Below, piece by piece: positions 55,789 to 64,000 of a stretch of DNA of 64,000 bases. Below the pieces are notes generated by a model. That model searched no databases. It saw nothing but the letters and a program-made list of their open reading frames with translations, and was not told the origin of the DNA. This DNA is from Leptospira ainazelensis (lineage in GTDB: Bacteria; Spirochaetota; Leptospiria; Leptospirales; Leptospiraceae): contig NZ_JAFFPT010000062.1 of assembly GCF_016918785.1 (NCBI RefSeq), forward strand, positions 1-64,000. The letters are read 5' to 3'. Within the stretch, counting starts at the first letter, position 1, and every line of letters begins with the position of its first letter. The position numbers were made by a program, and so were the translations under genes.

Positions 55789-56076
55789 TTAGTTGCTCCT
55801 ATTGAAAACCTATTCATAAAAAATACTAAATATCCGTTTAGCCATTGTAAAACAAGGACTGCTATATTCGCAATTCTTTTTTAATATTTCTGGTCCCAAA
55901 ACATTCTCCCTTTTTAATTCTCTAAATCCTGAAAAAATTCAGGAATTGGTTCGGGTTGTCTTTCCTTTAAGGAGAACTCAATGTTCAATTTTTTGAATCG
56001 ACGCTAATTCCTAGATTAAGAAAAAGCTTCCGACGTTATAGAAACGGTGGATGGAGGAGGATGGGAGAGATCGATC
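55789..56076. other. intergenic region with a hairpin and an 8-codon frame
   Basis: TCCTGAA-AAAA-TTCAGGA at 55927-55944 is a hairpin. TAAGGAG at 55968-55974 is a near-ideal ribosome site for ATG 55981, but the frame ends after eight codons (MFNFLNRR). It may be a gene remnant at the island border or a leader peptide. Confidence 0.4.
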
Positions 56077-56325
56077 TTGGTCTGTTCCCAGTGTGCGGCG
56101 AAAATTCCGGGAGAAAATTTTTTAGGAAAGAGTAGAATCAATAACGAACTAAAATCTCTTCTTCGATCCGAAGGAATAACGGGCTTACGAGTTCTCGAAG
56201 ATTCTTGTTTGAACGTTTGCGAAAAAAATAAAATCGAGATTGCAAATACGTTTTCCTCCGAGCCCGGTAAAAAAATCAAGCTGATTCCGGCAAAACCATG
56301 GCGAGATGGATTCTTGCGTTTTTAG
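56077..56325 (+). CDS. small [2Fe-2S] ferredoxin-like protein
   Basis: 82 residues from TTG 56077 (GGGAG before it); a GTG at 56047 would add ten residues. CSQC near the start and CLNVC near residue 46 are the four cysteines of thioredoxin-fold [2Fe-2S] ferredoxins or DUF1636-like proteins, which carry electrons or act in metal metabolism. It is alone and its partner is unknown. Confidence 0.65.
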   Translation: MVCSQCAAKIPGENFLGKSRINNELKSLLRSEGITGLRVLEDSCLNVCEKNKIEIANTFSSEPGKKIKLIPAKPWRDGFLRF

Positions 56326-56471
56326 GAATGATTGGAGAAGAACTCCAACCCTTAGTATCCGGAGCGGTCTTTTTTTAATTGTTTACGATCGATTTCGTTT
56401 GAATTTGAGTCATTCATTCGAAAATCGTAATTTTAGAATATTCCTTCTTTTGAGAAAGGGTGCTCCATCGT

Positions 56472-57344
56472 CTATCGAATTTTTGCGCCTTCTTGAACGC
56501 CTTCGCCCGGATATAAAATCACCTCGTCTCCTTCTTTGAGACCGTCGATGATCAACGCGTTTTCCCCGCTTCTGGCCTCCATCTTAACTTTGGTTTTTCT
56601 CGCCTTGTTTTTTAAAACTTGAAAGACGAACCAATCGTCGCCTTCGCGAAACAAAGCCGCAGTGGGAGCGATCGTTTGGTTTTCTTTTTTATCGCTTATG
56701 ATTTTACAACGAACTTGAAACCCTTCACCCATCGTCGAAGGCGGATCAAAATCCACGATCGCTCTTACTCTTTGTTCTTCCACGCCTAAGGATGAAATTT
56801 TTGTAAAGGCGGCAGGCTCCACCATTCTTAATTTACCTTCGAGTTTCCCGCCGCCCCAGCCTTCGATTTCCACGGGATTTCCGGGCTGAAGATGAACCGC
56901 TTCCTGCGTGAGAACTTCCACTGAAATTTCCAGTCGATCCGTGTTTCCGACTTCGAGAAGAGGGGCTCCCATCTCGATCGGTCCCTCGCTTTCTCGAATC
57001 ACTTTCAGCACCTTACCGTTGATAGGCGATTTTACGGATCGATCGATGTCCCATTTTACGATCGCGAGGGTTTCTCCTTTGTTTACTGATTCCCCGGCGT
57101 TTTTATGGATTCTTTTGAGAACCCCGCTTACGGGAGAATAGATCGTAAACTTTTCCTGAACCCTAGTGATTCCTTCTTCTTCGATGATCTGTTGATAGGT
57201 TCCTTTTAGGATCTTTGCCGTTTCGGATATAACCGGTTTGGGTTTTAATAAAAACCACAAAAGTAAAACGAGAATTCCTATACCGATTGCAACTTTGAAT
57301 TTTTGATTCGAAACGATCGCCTTCCAGTCTTCTTTCCAATTCAT
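56472..57344 (-). CDS. periplasmic adaptor (membrane fusion) subunit of an ABC exporter
   Basis: 290 residues, MacA/HlyD type. One N-terminal membrane helix (about 17-35), then IYSPVSGVLKRIHKNAGESVNKGETLAIV, the lipoyl-like domain, a short hairpin, and barrel and membrane-proximal domains ending in GLKEGDEVILYPGEGVQEG. The alpha-hairpin is very short, so it may not reach an outer-membrane channel. Last of three genes with the permease and ATPase. Confidence 0.9.
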   Translation of the reverse strand: MNWKEDWKAIVSNQKFKVAIGIGILVLLLWFLLKPKPVISETAKILKGTYQQIIEEEGITRVQEKFTIYSPVSGVLKRIHKNAGESVNKGETLAIVKWDIDRSVKSPINGKVLKVIRESEGPIEMGAPLLEVGNTDRLEISVEVLTQEAVHLQPGNPVEIEGWGGGKLEGKLRMVEPAAFTKISSLGVEEQRVRAIVDFDPPSTMGEGFQVRCKIISDKKENQTIAPTAALFREGDDWFVFQVLKNKARKTKVKMEARSGENALIIDGLKEGDEVILYPGEGVQEGAKIR

Positions 57345-57346
57345 AT

Positions 57347-59686
57347 CTATTCCCTTATCTTTAGGATCGATAAAAGATCCATGGTTTTGATTTTTGAATA
57401 CAAAATAAAATAACTCAGCACTGAAGTTCCTAACGTCATAAGAATTGCGACGGCGTAGGTTCGATACGAGATAATCAGAGGAATTTTGAATCCTTCCGTC
57501 TCCACGGTCGTCATCAAAAGATATGCGAACGCGTATCCAAGAACGCAGCCGATCGGCAGAGAGGCGATGATCTCGAACCCCAATTCTCCCGCTAAAATTC
57601 TAAAAACTTCGTCCCTTGTAAAACCGAGGATTCTTAAACTGCCCAATTCGAAAACCCTTTCGGATAAGGAAATCATCGCCGTGTTATAAACGACTCCAAT
57701 CGAAATGACCGAAGCGAAAATAAAAAGAATTACGGTGGTTGCGAGCGTGCTCCGAGACATCGTGTCCGTAAACACTTTGAGACTTCCGGCTCGTGTGGAT
57801 ATTCCCGAAATTTTCGGTACGTCCTTCAATCTCGATAAAAGCCCGGCTTCTTCTTTTGCGTCGGTTCTGAGCGCGATGAGATTTACACTTTCACCTTCGC
57901 CTAACAGTTGATTTACGGAGCTTAGATCCATATAGGCGCCTTGACCGAGAAGTTCTTCGACGAGCCCATCGACTCTCACCGCGATCTTCTTACGATTTCC
58001 TTCCAATATTTCCATCTGAATTTGAGAACCGATTTTGATTTTTAACTTTTCCGCAACTCCGGAATTCAAAAAAATTCCCGAACTCGGAGGAGTGAGAACA
58101 TTCCTTTTTTTCCCCACGAGCCTCCTCAGTTCCGCGTCGTTTGGAATTCCTTGAAGGGCCATTTCTTTGGAAAGATGACCGGTTCGGATTCGGATCGGAA
58201 TCATCCTGTAACCTTCCGCCGAAAGGACGGCGGGGTCTTTTCGGAGATTGTCGACTGCGGTTTTGGAAACCGGTCCTAAAAAGGAAACCGTCACCGATTC
58301 TCTTTGAAGAAGATCGAATTGAATTTCGATCATCGCGTTTACTGCGTCCCTGGAAAACATTCCTAAAACCATAATCATTACGGAAGTCGAAATTCCCAGA
58401 ATCGCGATCAATGTTCTCGCTGGTCTTCTCGTTAGATTTCTAAGTATCATTCGAGTTTGTGTCGAAAGCGATTTCGTATAAGACTCGATCCAGTTTTTTT
58501 GAAAGCTCATCGGAACGGGCGGGCGCATCGCCTGAGCCGGATCCAGTTTGAGAACTCTTAGGATCGAGTAGGTGGTTCCTAACGCGCCCGAAAGAATTCC
58601 GATAAAAACTCCCAGAAATCCCAGGGAAGGATTGAATATAAAAACGAGGTGTGGAAATCGATAATATTCGGAATACAGATTTTTCATCGCGTCCCCGAGC
58701 CAGATTCCGATTAGAACTCCCAAGACGGATCCAAAACCGCTGATTACGGAAATGATTTTCAGATAATGGAGTGCGATTTCTAGATTCGAATATCCTAATG
58801 CTTTGAGGGTCGCAATTTGTTCCCTTTCTTTCGAGATAATTCTTGTCGAAACGATATGAAGTAAAAATGCGGCGACTCCGAGAAAGATCATCGGTAAAGA
58901 GTAGGCCATCGTTCGGAGCTGTTTGAATTCGTCTCTTAGAAAGGAATGGGAAGGAAGTTTGTCCCGATCATAAGCTCCGTATCCTCCGTAGGGTTCCAAA
59001 ATTTGATCCATTCTTTTGAGAACCGATGTTTTTTGGGCTCCGGGTGAAAACGTAAAGACCGCGTCGTTGAACGCGCCGACCATTCCAAAGGCGTCCTCCA
59101 TTCCCTTTCGATCCATCCAGAGAATTCCGAAATGTTTGTCATCCGGAAGCGGATTGGTTCCCCGGAATATATAAACGTATTCCGGAGATAACGCGATTCC
59201 GGTTACGGTAAGAATTTTTTTCTCTCCTTGTAAAATTCCCACGATCCGATTTCCGGGGGAAAGTTTGTTTGCGATCGCAAAGGCTTCGCTTAACAAAACT
59301 TCGTTGTCCCCTCTGGGGAGCCGTCCCAAACGAAGATGAGGAAGGTTGATTCCTTCCGATAGGGAGACGAATCTTCCGGACGTGGGAAGGGTTTCATTCG
59401 GAATATCTAATACGGCTTCTTGGACGATTCTCGAACGAATCGTTCCGATTCCGGGAACTTCGACAAGATTTTGAAGAACGGATTCGGGGGCCCTTTTTAA
59501 GGAAACAAATCCCTGTGCAAAGTAGGAGGAAGAATAGAATTTTTCGCGGGCCGAAAAAAGTGAATCGTATGCGCTTCTCGATGCAATAAAAACTCCCACT
59601 CCGGCGGCGACGACCAATGCGATCGTGATCCCCTGAGCTTTGAGCGATTTCATTTCTCGAAAAACTTTACGATCGAGAGTTTTCAC
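57347..59686 (-). CDS. FtsX/MacB-like ABC exporter permease
   Basis: 779 residues. One N-terminal membrane helix, a large periplasmic domain (about 45-255), three helices (about 262-385), a second membrane/periplasmic half (about 425-645), and three C-terminal helices (about 650-770). This doubled FtsX arrangement is that of the DevC/LolC-like exporters with eight or more helices. GTG start overlaps the ATPase stop (GTGA). With the adjacent ATPase and adaptor it forms an export system of unknown cargo. Confidence 0.9.
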   Translation of the reverse strand: MKTLDRKVFREMKSLKAQGITIALVVAAGVGVFIASRSAYDSLFSAREKFYSSSYFAQGFVSLKRAPESVLQNLVEVPGIGTIRSRIVQEAVLDIPNETLPTSGRFVSLSEGINLPHLRLGRLPRGDNEVLLSEAFAIANKLSPGNRIVGILQGEKKILTVTGIALSPEYVYIFRGTNPLPDDKHFGILWMDRKGMEDAFGMVGAFNDAVFTFSPGAQKTSVLKRMDQILEPYGGYGAYDRDKLPSHSFLRDEFKQLRTMAYSLPMIFLGVAAFLLHIVSTRIISKEREQIATLKALGYSNLEIALHYLKIISVISGFGSVLGVLIGIWLGDAMKNLYSEYYRFPHLVFIFNPSLGFLGVFIGILSGALGTTYSILRVLKLDPAQAMRPPVPMSFQKNWIESYTKSLSTQTRMILRNLTRRPARTLIAILGISTSVMIMVLGMFSRDAVNAMIEIQFDLLQRESVTVSFLGPVSKTAVDNLRKDPAVLSAEGYRMIPIRIRTGHLSKEMALQGIPNDAELRRLVGKKRNVLTPPSSGIFLNSGVAEKLKIKIGSQIQMEILEGNRKKIAVRVDGLVEELLGQGAYMDLSSVNQLLGEGESVNLIALRTDAKEEAGLLSRLKDVPKISGISTRAGSLKVFTDTMSRSTLATTVILFIFASVISIGVVYNTAMISLSERVFELGSLRILGFTRDEVFRILAGELGFEIIASLPIGCVLGYAFAYLLMTTVETEGFKIPLIISYRTYAVAILMTLGTSVLSYFILYSKIKTMDLLSILKIRE

Positions 59687-60411
59687 CAGTTCAATTCCCC
59701 TGTAGTTTTTTTACGGGAATTTTTTTTGTTGGAAACGATGGTTCCGTCTCTCATCTCTACGATTCGATCCGCCATCTGAGCGATCGTAGCGTTATGTGTG
59801 ATTACCACGGTTGTAGTTCCCAATTCCAGATTGACCTTCGAGATCGCGTCCAAGACAACTCTTCCGGTTTTAAAATCCAAGGCTCCGGTCGGTTCGTCGC
59901 AGAGAAGAACGTCGGGTCGTTTGGCGATCGCTCTTGCAATCGCGACTCTTTGTTGTTCTCCGCCCGACATCTGCGCGGGGAAGTGATCCTTTCTTTCGAG
60001 CAGTCCCACGAGTTCGAGGGCTTCCTCGGAGGTCATCGGATGAGAACTCAACTCGGTCACTAAGGAAACGTTTTCAAGCGCAGTAAGACTCGGAATTAAA
60101 TTATAAAATTGGAATACGAATCCTACGTGGTCCCTTCTATAAAGGGTGAGACTTTCGTCGTCGTTGGAGAAAAGATCGTGATCTTGGAATCTTACTTCTC
60201 CCGAGGTAGGAGTGTCGAGTCCGCCCAAAATATTTAGAAGGGTGGATTTGCCGGAACCGGAAGGTCCTAAAAGAACCACAAACTCACCGGAGACCAGTTC
60301 CAGGTCTACGTCGTGAAGCGCGGGAACTTCGATTTCTCCCATCTTGTAGATCTTACCGATTTTTTTGGCCTCGAATACGATCTCGGTTTTTTTCCGATTC
60401 TTATGGATCAT
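59683..60411 (-). CDS. LolD/MacB-type ABC ATPase
   Basis: 242 residues. Walker [18 protein letters not shown]-loop [14 protein letters not shown], signature [15 protein letters not shown], Walker [13 protein letters not shown] and switch VITHN. The [16 protein letters not shown] motif is typical of MacB/LolD/FtsE. First gene of the exporter operon; divergent by 137 bp from the membrane AraC regulator, which may control it. Confidence 0.95.
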   Translation of the reverse strand: MIHKNRKKTEIVFEAKKIGKIYKMGEIEVPALHDVDLELVSGEFVVLLGPSGSGKSTLLNILGGLDTPTSGEVRFQDHDLFSNDDESLTLYRRDHVGFVFQFYNLIPSLTALENVSLVTELSSHPMTSEEALELVGLLERKDHFPAQMSGGEQQRVAIARAIAKRPDVLLCDEPTGALDFKTGRVVLDAISKVNLELGTTTVVITHNATIAQMADRIVEMRDGTIVSNKKNSRKKTTGELNW

Positions 60412-60548
60412 TACAGGAAGCCACTCTGCTCTTTTTAAGGACTTCGGAAAAGAAAAATAATTTTCTTAGGACTTGATTTACATCATCGAAATTTTATTCT
60501 TTCCGTAATTCACACCTCAATCTTTACAAAAAGGAAATTTTTGATTCT

Positions 60549-61682
60549 ATGCCTCCTGGTCCGCCGCATCCTCCGCCCGGGTTTCCCATTCCTGCGATTT
60601 CATTGACGATCGCCGTTTTTGCGATCTTTGTCCTTTGGTTCAAAAGACATCGATTTTCCTTTGACCGATGGTTCGTCTTTTTCCTGTTAGCCCTCAGTTG
60701 TCTTCACTTCGCTCATTTATTGAGAAGAGATTTTGAAAAATCTTATTTCGATTTTTTTCATATTCCACAACTCCTTTTGGGGCCTTTGTTCTTTCTCTAT
60801 TTGAAAGATATAGTCGGGATCGGAGTCGGAAGAAAAGATTGGTTTCATTTTCTGCCGTATCTCGTTTTTGTCTTTTTATTCTTTCTATTTAGAATCCAAG
60901 AAGAATCTCGTTGGTTGTCGGATCTTTTTTTCGGTCCGGCGGGTTGGGTTTTGAAAAGGTCGGTTTTTGTTTCTTTGTTTTTTTATTCTATCTTTAGCTA
61001 TCGTAGAATTTACGAAACTGAAAAAGAACCGATCCATCCGGAGATCGAATCTCTACAATTCGGATGGCTGAAATTTATGATCGCCCTCGTATTTTTGATT
61101 TTGATCTATCAAACTGTATTCTTTTTTTGGAATGAACTTTCCGATTCTTCAGCTCAGAGAAATTTGCCTCCGATTCGAGGGTACGATGTTTTGATCTTTA
61201 CGGTTTTATTTTCGTTATTCGGAGTCCGCCAGAGTATGATCCATTCGGCTTGGCTTCTCGGACAAAACGATTCGATTCCTACCGTTAAAAAAAGAAAGTA
61301 TGAACGATCCGGTTTGGAATTTGGAAAATTAAACGAATATGCGCTCTCCATAAAAGAATTTATGGATCGAAAAAAGCCGTATCTTGACAGTGAATTCTCC
61401 TTAGATCAATTGGCTGAAGAATTGAAAGTCCCGAGGGCACACATCACACAGGCGTTAAACGAGGTTTTGGAAACAAATTTCTACAATTTTGTAAACGAAT
61501 ATCGGGTTCGGGAGTTTATCCGGCTTTTGGATTCGATTCCGGAAGAAAGGGCGGGAGTACTCAATTTGGCTTTTGACGCCGGGTTTAATTCCAAATCCAC
61601 GTTCAACCAGGCGTTCAAGAGAATCCTCGGGACGACTCCTTCCCTGTTTATCGCTGAAAAAAGACAAAAAAAAGGGTCTTAG
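60549..61682 (+). CDS. AraC-family regulator with membrane-embedded sensor
   Basis: 377 residues. A proline-rich start is followed by six or seven membrane helices (about 15-235), then an AraC DNA-binding domain (about 270-370: LDQLAEELKVPRAHITQALNEVL and LNLAFDAGFNSKSTFNQAFKRILG). The sensor is in the membrane and the DNA-binding part in the cytoplasm, so it likely reads a membrane or envelope signal directly. Divergent from the ABC exporter operon, its most likely target. Confidence 0.9.
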   Translation: MPPGPPHPPPGFPIPAISLTIAVFAIFVLWFKRHRFSFDRWFVFFLLALSCLHFAHLLRRDFEKSYFDFFHIPQLLLGPLFFLYLKDIVGIGVGRKDWFHFLPYLVFVFLFFLFRIQEESRWLSDLFFGPAGWVLKRSVFVSLFFYSIFSYRRIYETEKEPIHPEIESLQFGWLKFMIALVFLILIYQTVFFFWNELSDSSAQRNLPPIRGYDVLIFTVLFSLFGVRQSMIHSAWLLGQNDSIPTVKKRKYERSGLEFGKLNEYALSIKEFMDRKKPYLDSEFSLDQLAEELKVPRAHITQALNEVLETNFYNFVNEYRVREFIRLLDSIPEERAGVLNLAFDAGFNSKSTFNQAFKRILGTTPSLFIAEKRQKKGS

Positions 61683-61742
61683 CCGATTGGTTCGGTCGAC
61701 GATTTTCGTCCACTGCGTTATACTCAAGTGCCAATAAAACAA

Positions 61743-61756
61743 AGCGCCAAGGCGCT
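61743..61756. repeat. short hairpin before the YHYH gene
   Basis: AGCGCC-AA-GGCGCT, a 14-bp near-palindrome 20 bp before the start codon, just upstream of the AAAAGGAG ribosome site; candidate operator or mRNA hairpin. Confidence 0.45.
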
Positions 61757-61775
61757 GGATAAAAAAGGAGAAAAT

Positions 61776-62666
61776 ATGATTCAAAAAACGATTCTTATTC
61801 TTATACTCAGCCTTTCCTTTTTACTTTGTAAAAAGGAAGAATCGAACGACGATTTGACGATCGCAACTTTGGGAGTTATCGCGTCCTCCGGGTTTTGTAA
61901 CGGAGCGCTTGCTACTACGGGTGTTACGGTTTCCAAAACTACCGCAACGATCGATTCCTCTTCCGGTTGTGTGACGGGTGTAACCACTTGTATGGACTCG
62001 GCTCTTCCATCCTGGATCAAGGACAATTTTAAATGTTCTACGGCTTATGTTTCCGGAAACAGTTATGTCTTCAAATCTCAGAACGTCCCGAACACTAAGA
62101 GTTACTACTACGGTTCCACTTCTCCTTTGTTCGAAGCTCTTCCGGGCGGCAACACACCGGCGGGAAACAATTCAGTTTCCAGTCAAAAATTAACCTATAC
62201 GATTCCGTCGACTCCGGCCAAGGGTACGGGAACTGTCGGAACTCAGAGCGGTTATGCTTCGATAGGAATTACCGTAAACGGACTCGCGATTTTTAACAAC
62301 GCCGCCAATCCTCCGGATACTTTAGCCGTAGAAGCGCTTACGTTTGATAACTTCGGCGGACATCCTCAAAACACGGGAGTATATCATCACCATGCAAGCG
62401 TCTCGAAGTTGAGTAACAACGACGCAAATCTGATCGGGGTTATCTTGGACGGATACGCGCTCTACGGAAAAAAATGCGACGCCGGAACCTCCGCGACCGG
62501 AGACGATTTTACTCCGACCTTGGATTCTTTACACGGTCACACTGCGGTTACGATTCATTTTTCGACACCTACCTATCACTACCATTTTGCGCCGGACGCA
62601 ACCGCGGGTATTGATACTCTGATGGGATCTTTCTTTTACGGAACCGTAGGAAGTGTTTCGAACTAA
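61776..62666 (+). CDS. YHYH-domain lipoprotein
   Basis: 296 residues. Lipobox FLLC (about residue 18). Serine/threonine-rich linker, then the YHYH domain with GVYHHHASV, DSLHGHTAV and PTYHYHFAP. The many histidines suggest metal binding, perhaps copper; function of the family is not established. ATG 61776 with AAAAAGGAGAAAAT decides the start. First gene of a three-gene run with the MORN and SCO1 genes; its stop overlaps the next start. Confidence 0.88.
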   Translation: MIQKTILILILSLSFLLCKKEESNDDLTIATLGVIASSGFCNGALATTGVTVSKTTATIDSSSGCVTGVTTCMDSALPSWIKDNFKCSTAYVSGNSYVFKSQNVPNTKSYYYGSTSPLFEALPGGNTPAGNNSVSSQKLTYTIPSTPAKGTGTVGTQSGYASIGITVNGLAIFNNAANPPDTLAVEALTFDNFGGHPQNTGVYHHHASVSKLSNNDANLIGVILDGYALYGKKCDAGTSATGDDFTPTLDSLHGHTAVTIHFSTPTYHYHFAPDATAGIDTLMGSFFYGTVGSVSN

Positions 62667-63210
62667 CTCATTCCTTGTCCTTTGGATTCTTTTGACGGTA
62701 GTTTTTTCAGGCTGTCAAGAAAGTCCGACGGTTGATTTCTCCGATCCGGGTCTTGTGCGGATCCAGGATCGGGTTTTTTATAAGAACAAACCTTTTGAAG
62801 GAATTATTCGAAGAGAAATTCCGGCCTTGGGGGAAACACAGATCGAACATTACAAAAATGGAATGGAAGACGGAGAGTTTATTTCCCGGAATCAAAACGG
62901 TCAGGTGTTGGAAAAAAGAAGATTCGAAAAGGGACAAAAGGTCGGAATTCACAGGGCTTGGTTTCCGAACGGGAACAATCGTTTTTACTCCGAATTCAAA
63001 AACGGAAAATACGTAAACGATCGGTGGGAATGGCACGATAACAACAAACCCTTTCTCTACGAAAAATACGACAAAGATGGAAGAATCCTCGTTTCTAAAA
63101 AATGGAATCGGAACGGTCAGATTTATATGAATACGGTGATGGCGATCGACGGAAGTTCTTTCGGATTACCGGGAAGTAAGATCTGCGAACCGATCAAAAA
63201 AGCGGATTAA
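62653..63210 (+). CDS. MORN/YwqK-like lipoprotein
   Basis: 185 residues. Lipobox VFSGC (about residue 21). MORN-type repeats (KNKPFEGIIRREI, YKNGMEDGEFISRNQNGQV, FKNGKYVNDRWEW) of the YwqK group, which is often annotated as an antitoxin without proof in most members. GTG start overlaps the YHYH stop by 14 bp, so translation is coupled. It is probably a surface or periplasmic protein. Confidence 0.82.
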   Translation: MFRTNSFLVLWILLTVVFSGCQESPTVDFSDPGLVRIQDRVFYKNKPFEGIIRREIPALGETQIEHYKNGMEDGEFISRNQNGQVLEKRRFEKGQKVGIHRAWFPNGNNRFYSEFKNGKYVNDRWEWHDNNKPFLYEKYDKDGRILVSKKWNRNGQIYMNTVMAIDGSSFGLPGSKICEPIKKAD

Positions 63211-63220
63211 AAAAAATAAT

Positions 63221-63937
63221 ATGATGAAAATATTATATACCATCCTGATTTTTTTCTTTTTGCTAGGTTGTGATGAAAAGAAGGAAACATTCTACCCGGA
63301 ACTGACTTATTCTTCTTCTCCAAAAGACGGAATTCTCCCCTATTTTAAAGGCGAAGCGATGGATCCTTTTTGGCCGGAAAAGAACGGGGTTCTACCTTCC
63401 GATCTCAAAAAAGTTCCGGAGTTTTCTTTAGTCTCGCACGAGAATCGTGAATTTAATCTCAAAAATCTCGGACAAAAATACACGTTAGTCGTCTTCTTTT
63501 ACGCGAAGTGTAGAGGAATTTGTCCGATGATCACTCGGAATATGTTGAATTTTTTTCCCAAGATTGAGGATCAAAAGGACGTTCAGATCGTTTCCATTTC
63601 GGTGAATCCGGAAATCGATACCGTGGAAGTTTTGAAAAAATTCCGTTCTCAGTATAAGATTTCCCAGAGCCGATGGACTTTTCTGACCGGTTCTAAGAAG
63701 ACGATTTTTAATCTTGCGAGGAATCAGTTCGGCGCGGATATAAAAGTGATTCAAGGGAAAGACGATCTGAACGATTTTGTTCATACTGAAAACGTTTATC
63801 TGATCGATCGAAATAATTTTCTTCGCGGAGTTTATCGCGCCAAAGGTTCCGGCGATTTGGAAAGACTTTTGATCGAATTGAACACCCTAAAAGAAGAAGA
63901 CCGCAAAAATTCTTCCGTTGCAATTTCCAAAAAATAG
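63221..63937 (+). CDS. SCO1/SenC-family copper protein
   Basis: 238 residues. Lipobox FLLGC (residue 17). Thioredoxin-fold domain with C97 and C101 in AKCRGICPM and H188 in FVHTENVYLID, the copper ligands of SCO1/SenC, which helps build the CuA site of cytochrome oxidase or acts as a thiol reductase. Third gene of the YHYH operon, 10 bp after the MORN gene. The 63 bp that follow show no signal. Confidence 0.93.
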   Translation: MMKILYTILIFFFLLGCDEKKETFYPELTYSSSPKDGILPYFKGEAMDPFWPEKNGVLPSDLKKVPEFSLVSHENREFNLKNLGQKYTLVVFFYAKCRGICPMITRNMLNFFPKIEDQKDVQIVSISVNPEIDTVEVLKKFRSQYKISQSRWTFLTGSKKTIFNLARNQFGADIKVIQGKDDLNDFVHTENVYLIDRNNFLRGVYRAKGSGDLERLLIELNTLKEEDRKNSSVAISKK

Positions 63938-64000
63938 AATCCGAGAAAGTTTTTCCGGTTTTAAAAAAATCAGAGTTTTACCGCCGCGTTTTAGACCTTG

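Noticed and set aside
62653..63210. YwqK protein as an antitoxin
   Set aside because: It is a lipoprotein in an operon with exported proteins and has no toxin partner; the antitoxin name is not supported here.

Overview
The window looks like chromosomal DNA of a pathogenic-clade Leptospira. Evidence: lipid A genes (lpxK, msbA-like) beside Leptospira-type lipoproteins; an O-methyltransferase that, from memory, closely resembles the L. interrogans enzyme of known structure (LA0415) without being identical; two class III nucleotidyl cyclases; many ATG/GTG/TTG starts preceded by GGAG-type ribosome sites; and a family of short intergenic repeats. Base composition by eye is higher in G+C than L. 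interrogans, so a related species is more likely; I cannot name it.

Layout. 1-8.5 kb, all minus strand: a disrupted ksgA/rsmA, comEC, a repeat-filled gap, trpS, a conserved 610-aa protein, a LolA-like protein and etfA/etfB. 8.5-13 kb: acyl-CoA dehydrogenase, O-methyltransferase, a small lipoprotein and a membrane adenylate cyclase. 13-29 kb is mainly envelope genes: a YjgP/YjgQ (LptF/LptG) permease, a large M48 protease, a HEAT protein, ThiF/MoeB-like and Cdd1-like proteins, a barrel-like outer-membrane protein, lpxK, an MsbA-like exporter, a solute-binding lipoprotein and PBP1A. 29-37 kb: OmpA-like lattice protein, ABC-F ATPase, a 7TMR-DISM adenylate cyclase, RdgB and a STAS protein. 37-45 kb, plus strand: catalase-like protein, methyltransferase plus FAD oxidase pair, metallo-beta-lactamase-fold lipoprotein and an SDR reductase. 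45-54.7 kb: SH3 protein, PAS histidine kinase, secreted PI-PLC-like protein with lectin-like tail, GAF-PP2C phosphatase plus response regulator, MarR, fatty acid hydroxylase, and a three-gene CpxP-like/ECF sigma/small membrane protein unit. 54.8-55.8 kb is an AT-rich island with a Panacea-domain (DUF4065) antitoxin and a putative toxin. 56-64 kb: ferredoxin-like protein, MacAB-like ABC exporter divergent from a membrane-bound AraC regulator, then a YHYH / MORN / SCO1 operon.

The best candidates for something less described are the toxin-antitoxin island, the Cnr-like trans-envelope sigma unit, the inverted motif of ksgA at the left edge, a dispersed intergenic repeat with a palindromic core, and the FAD-oxidase fusion with its partner methyltransferase. 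No rRNA, tRNA, CRISPR array, transposase or prophage was seen.
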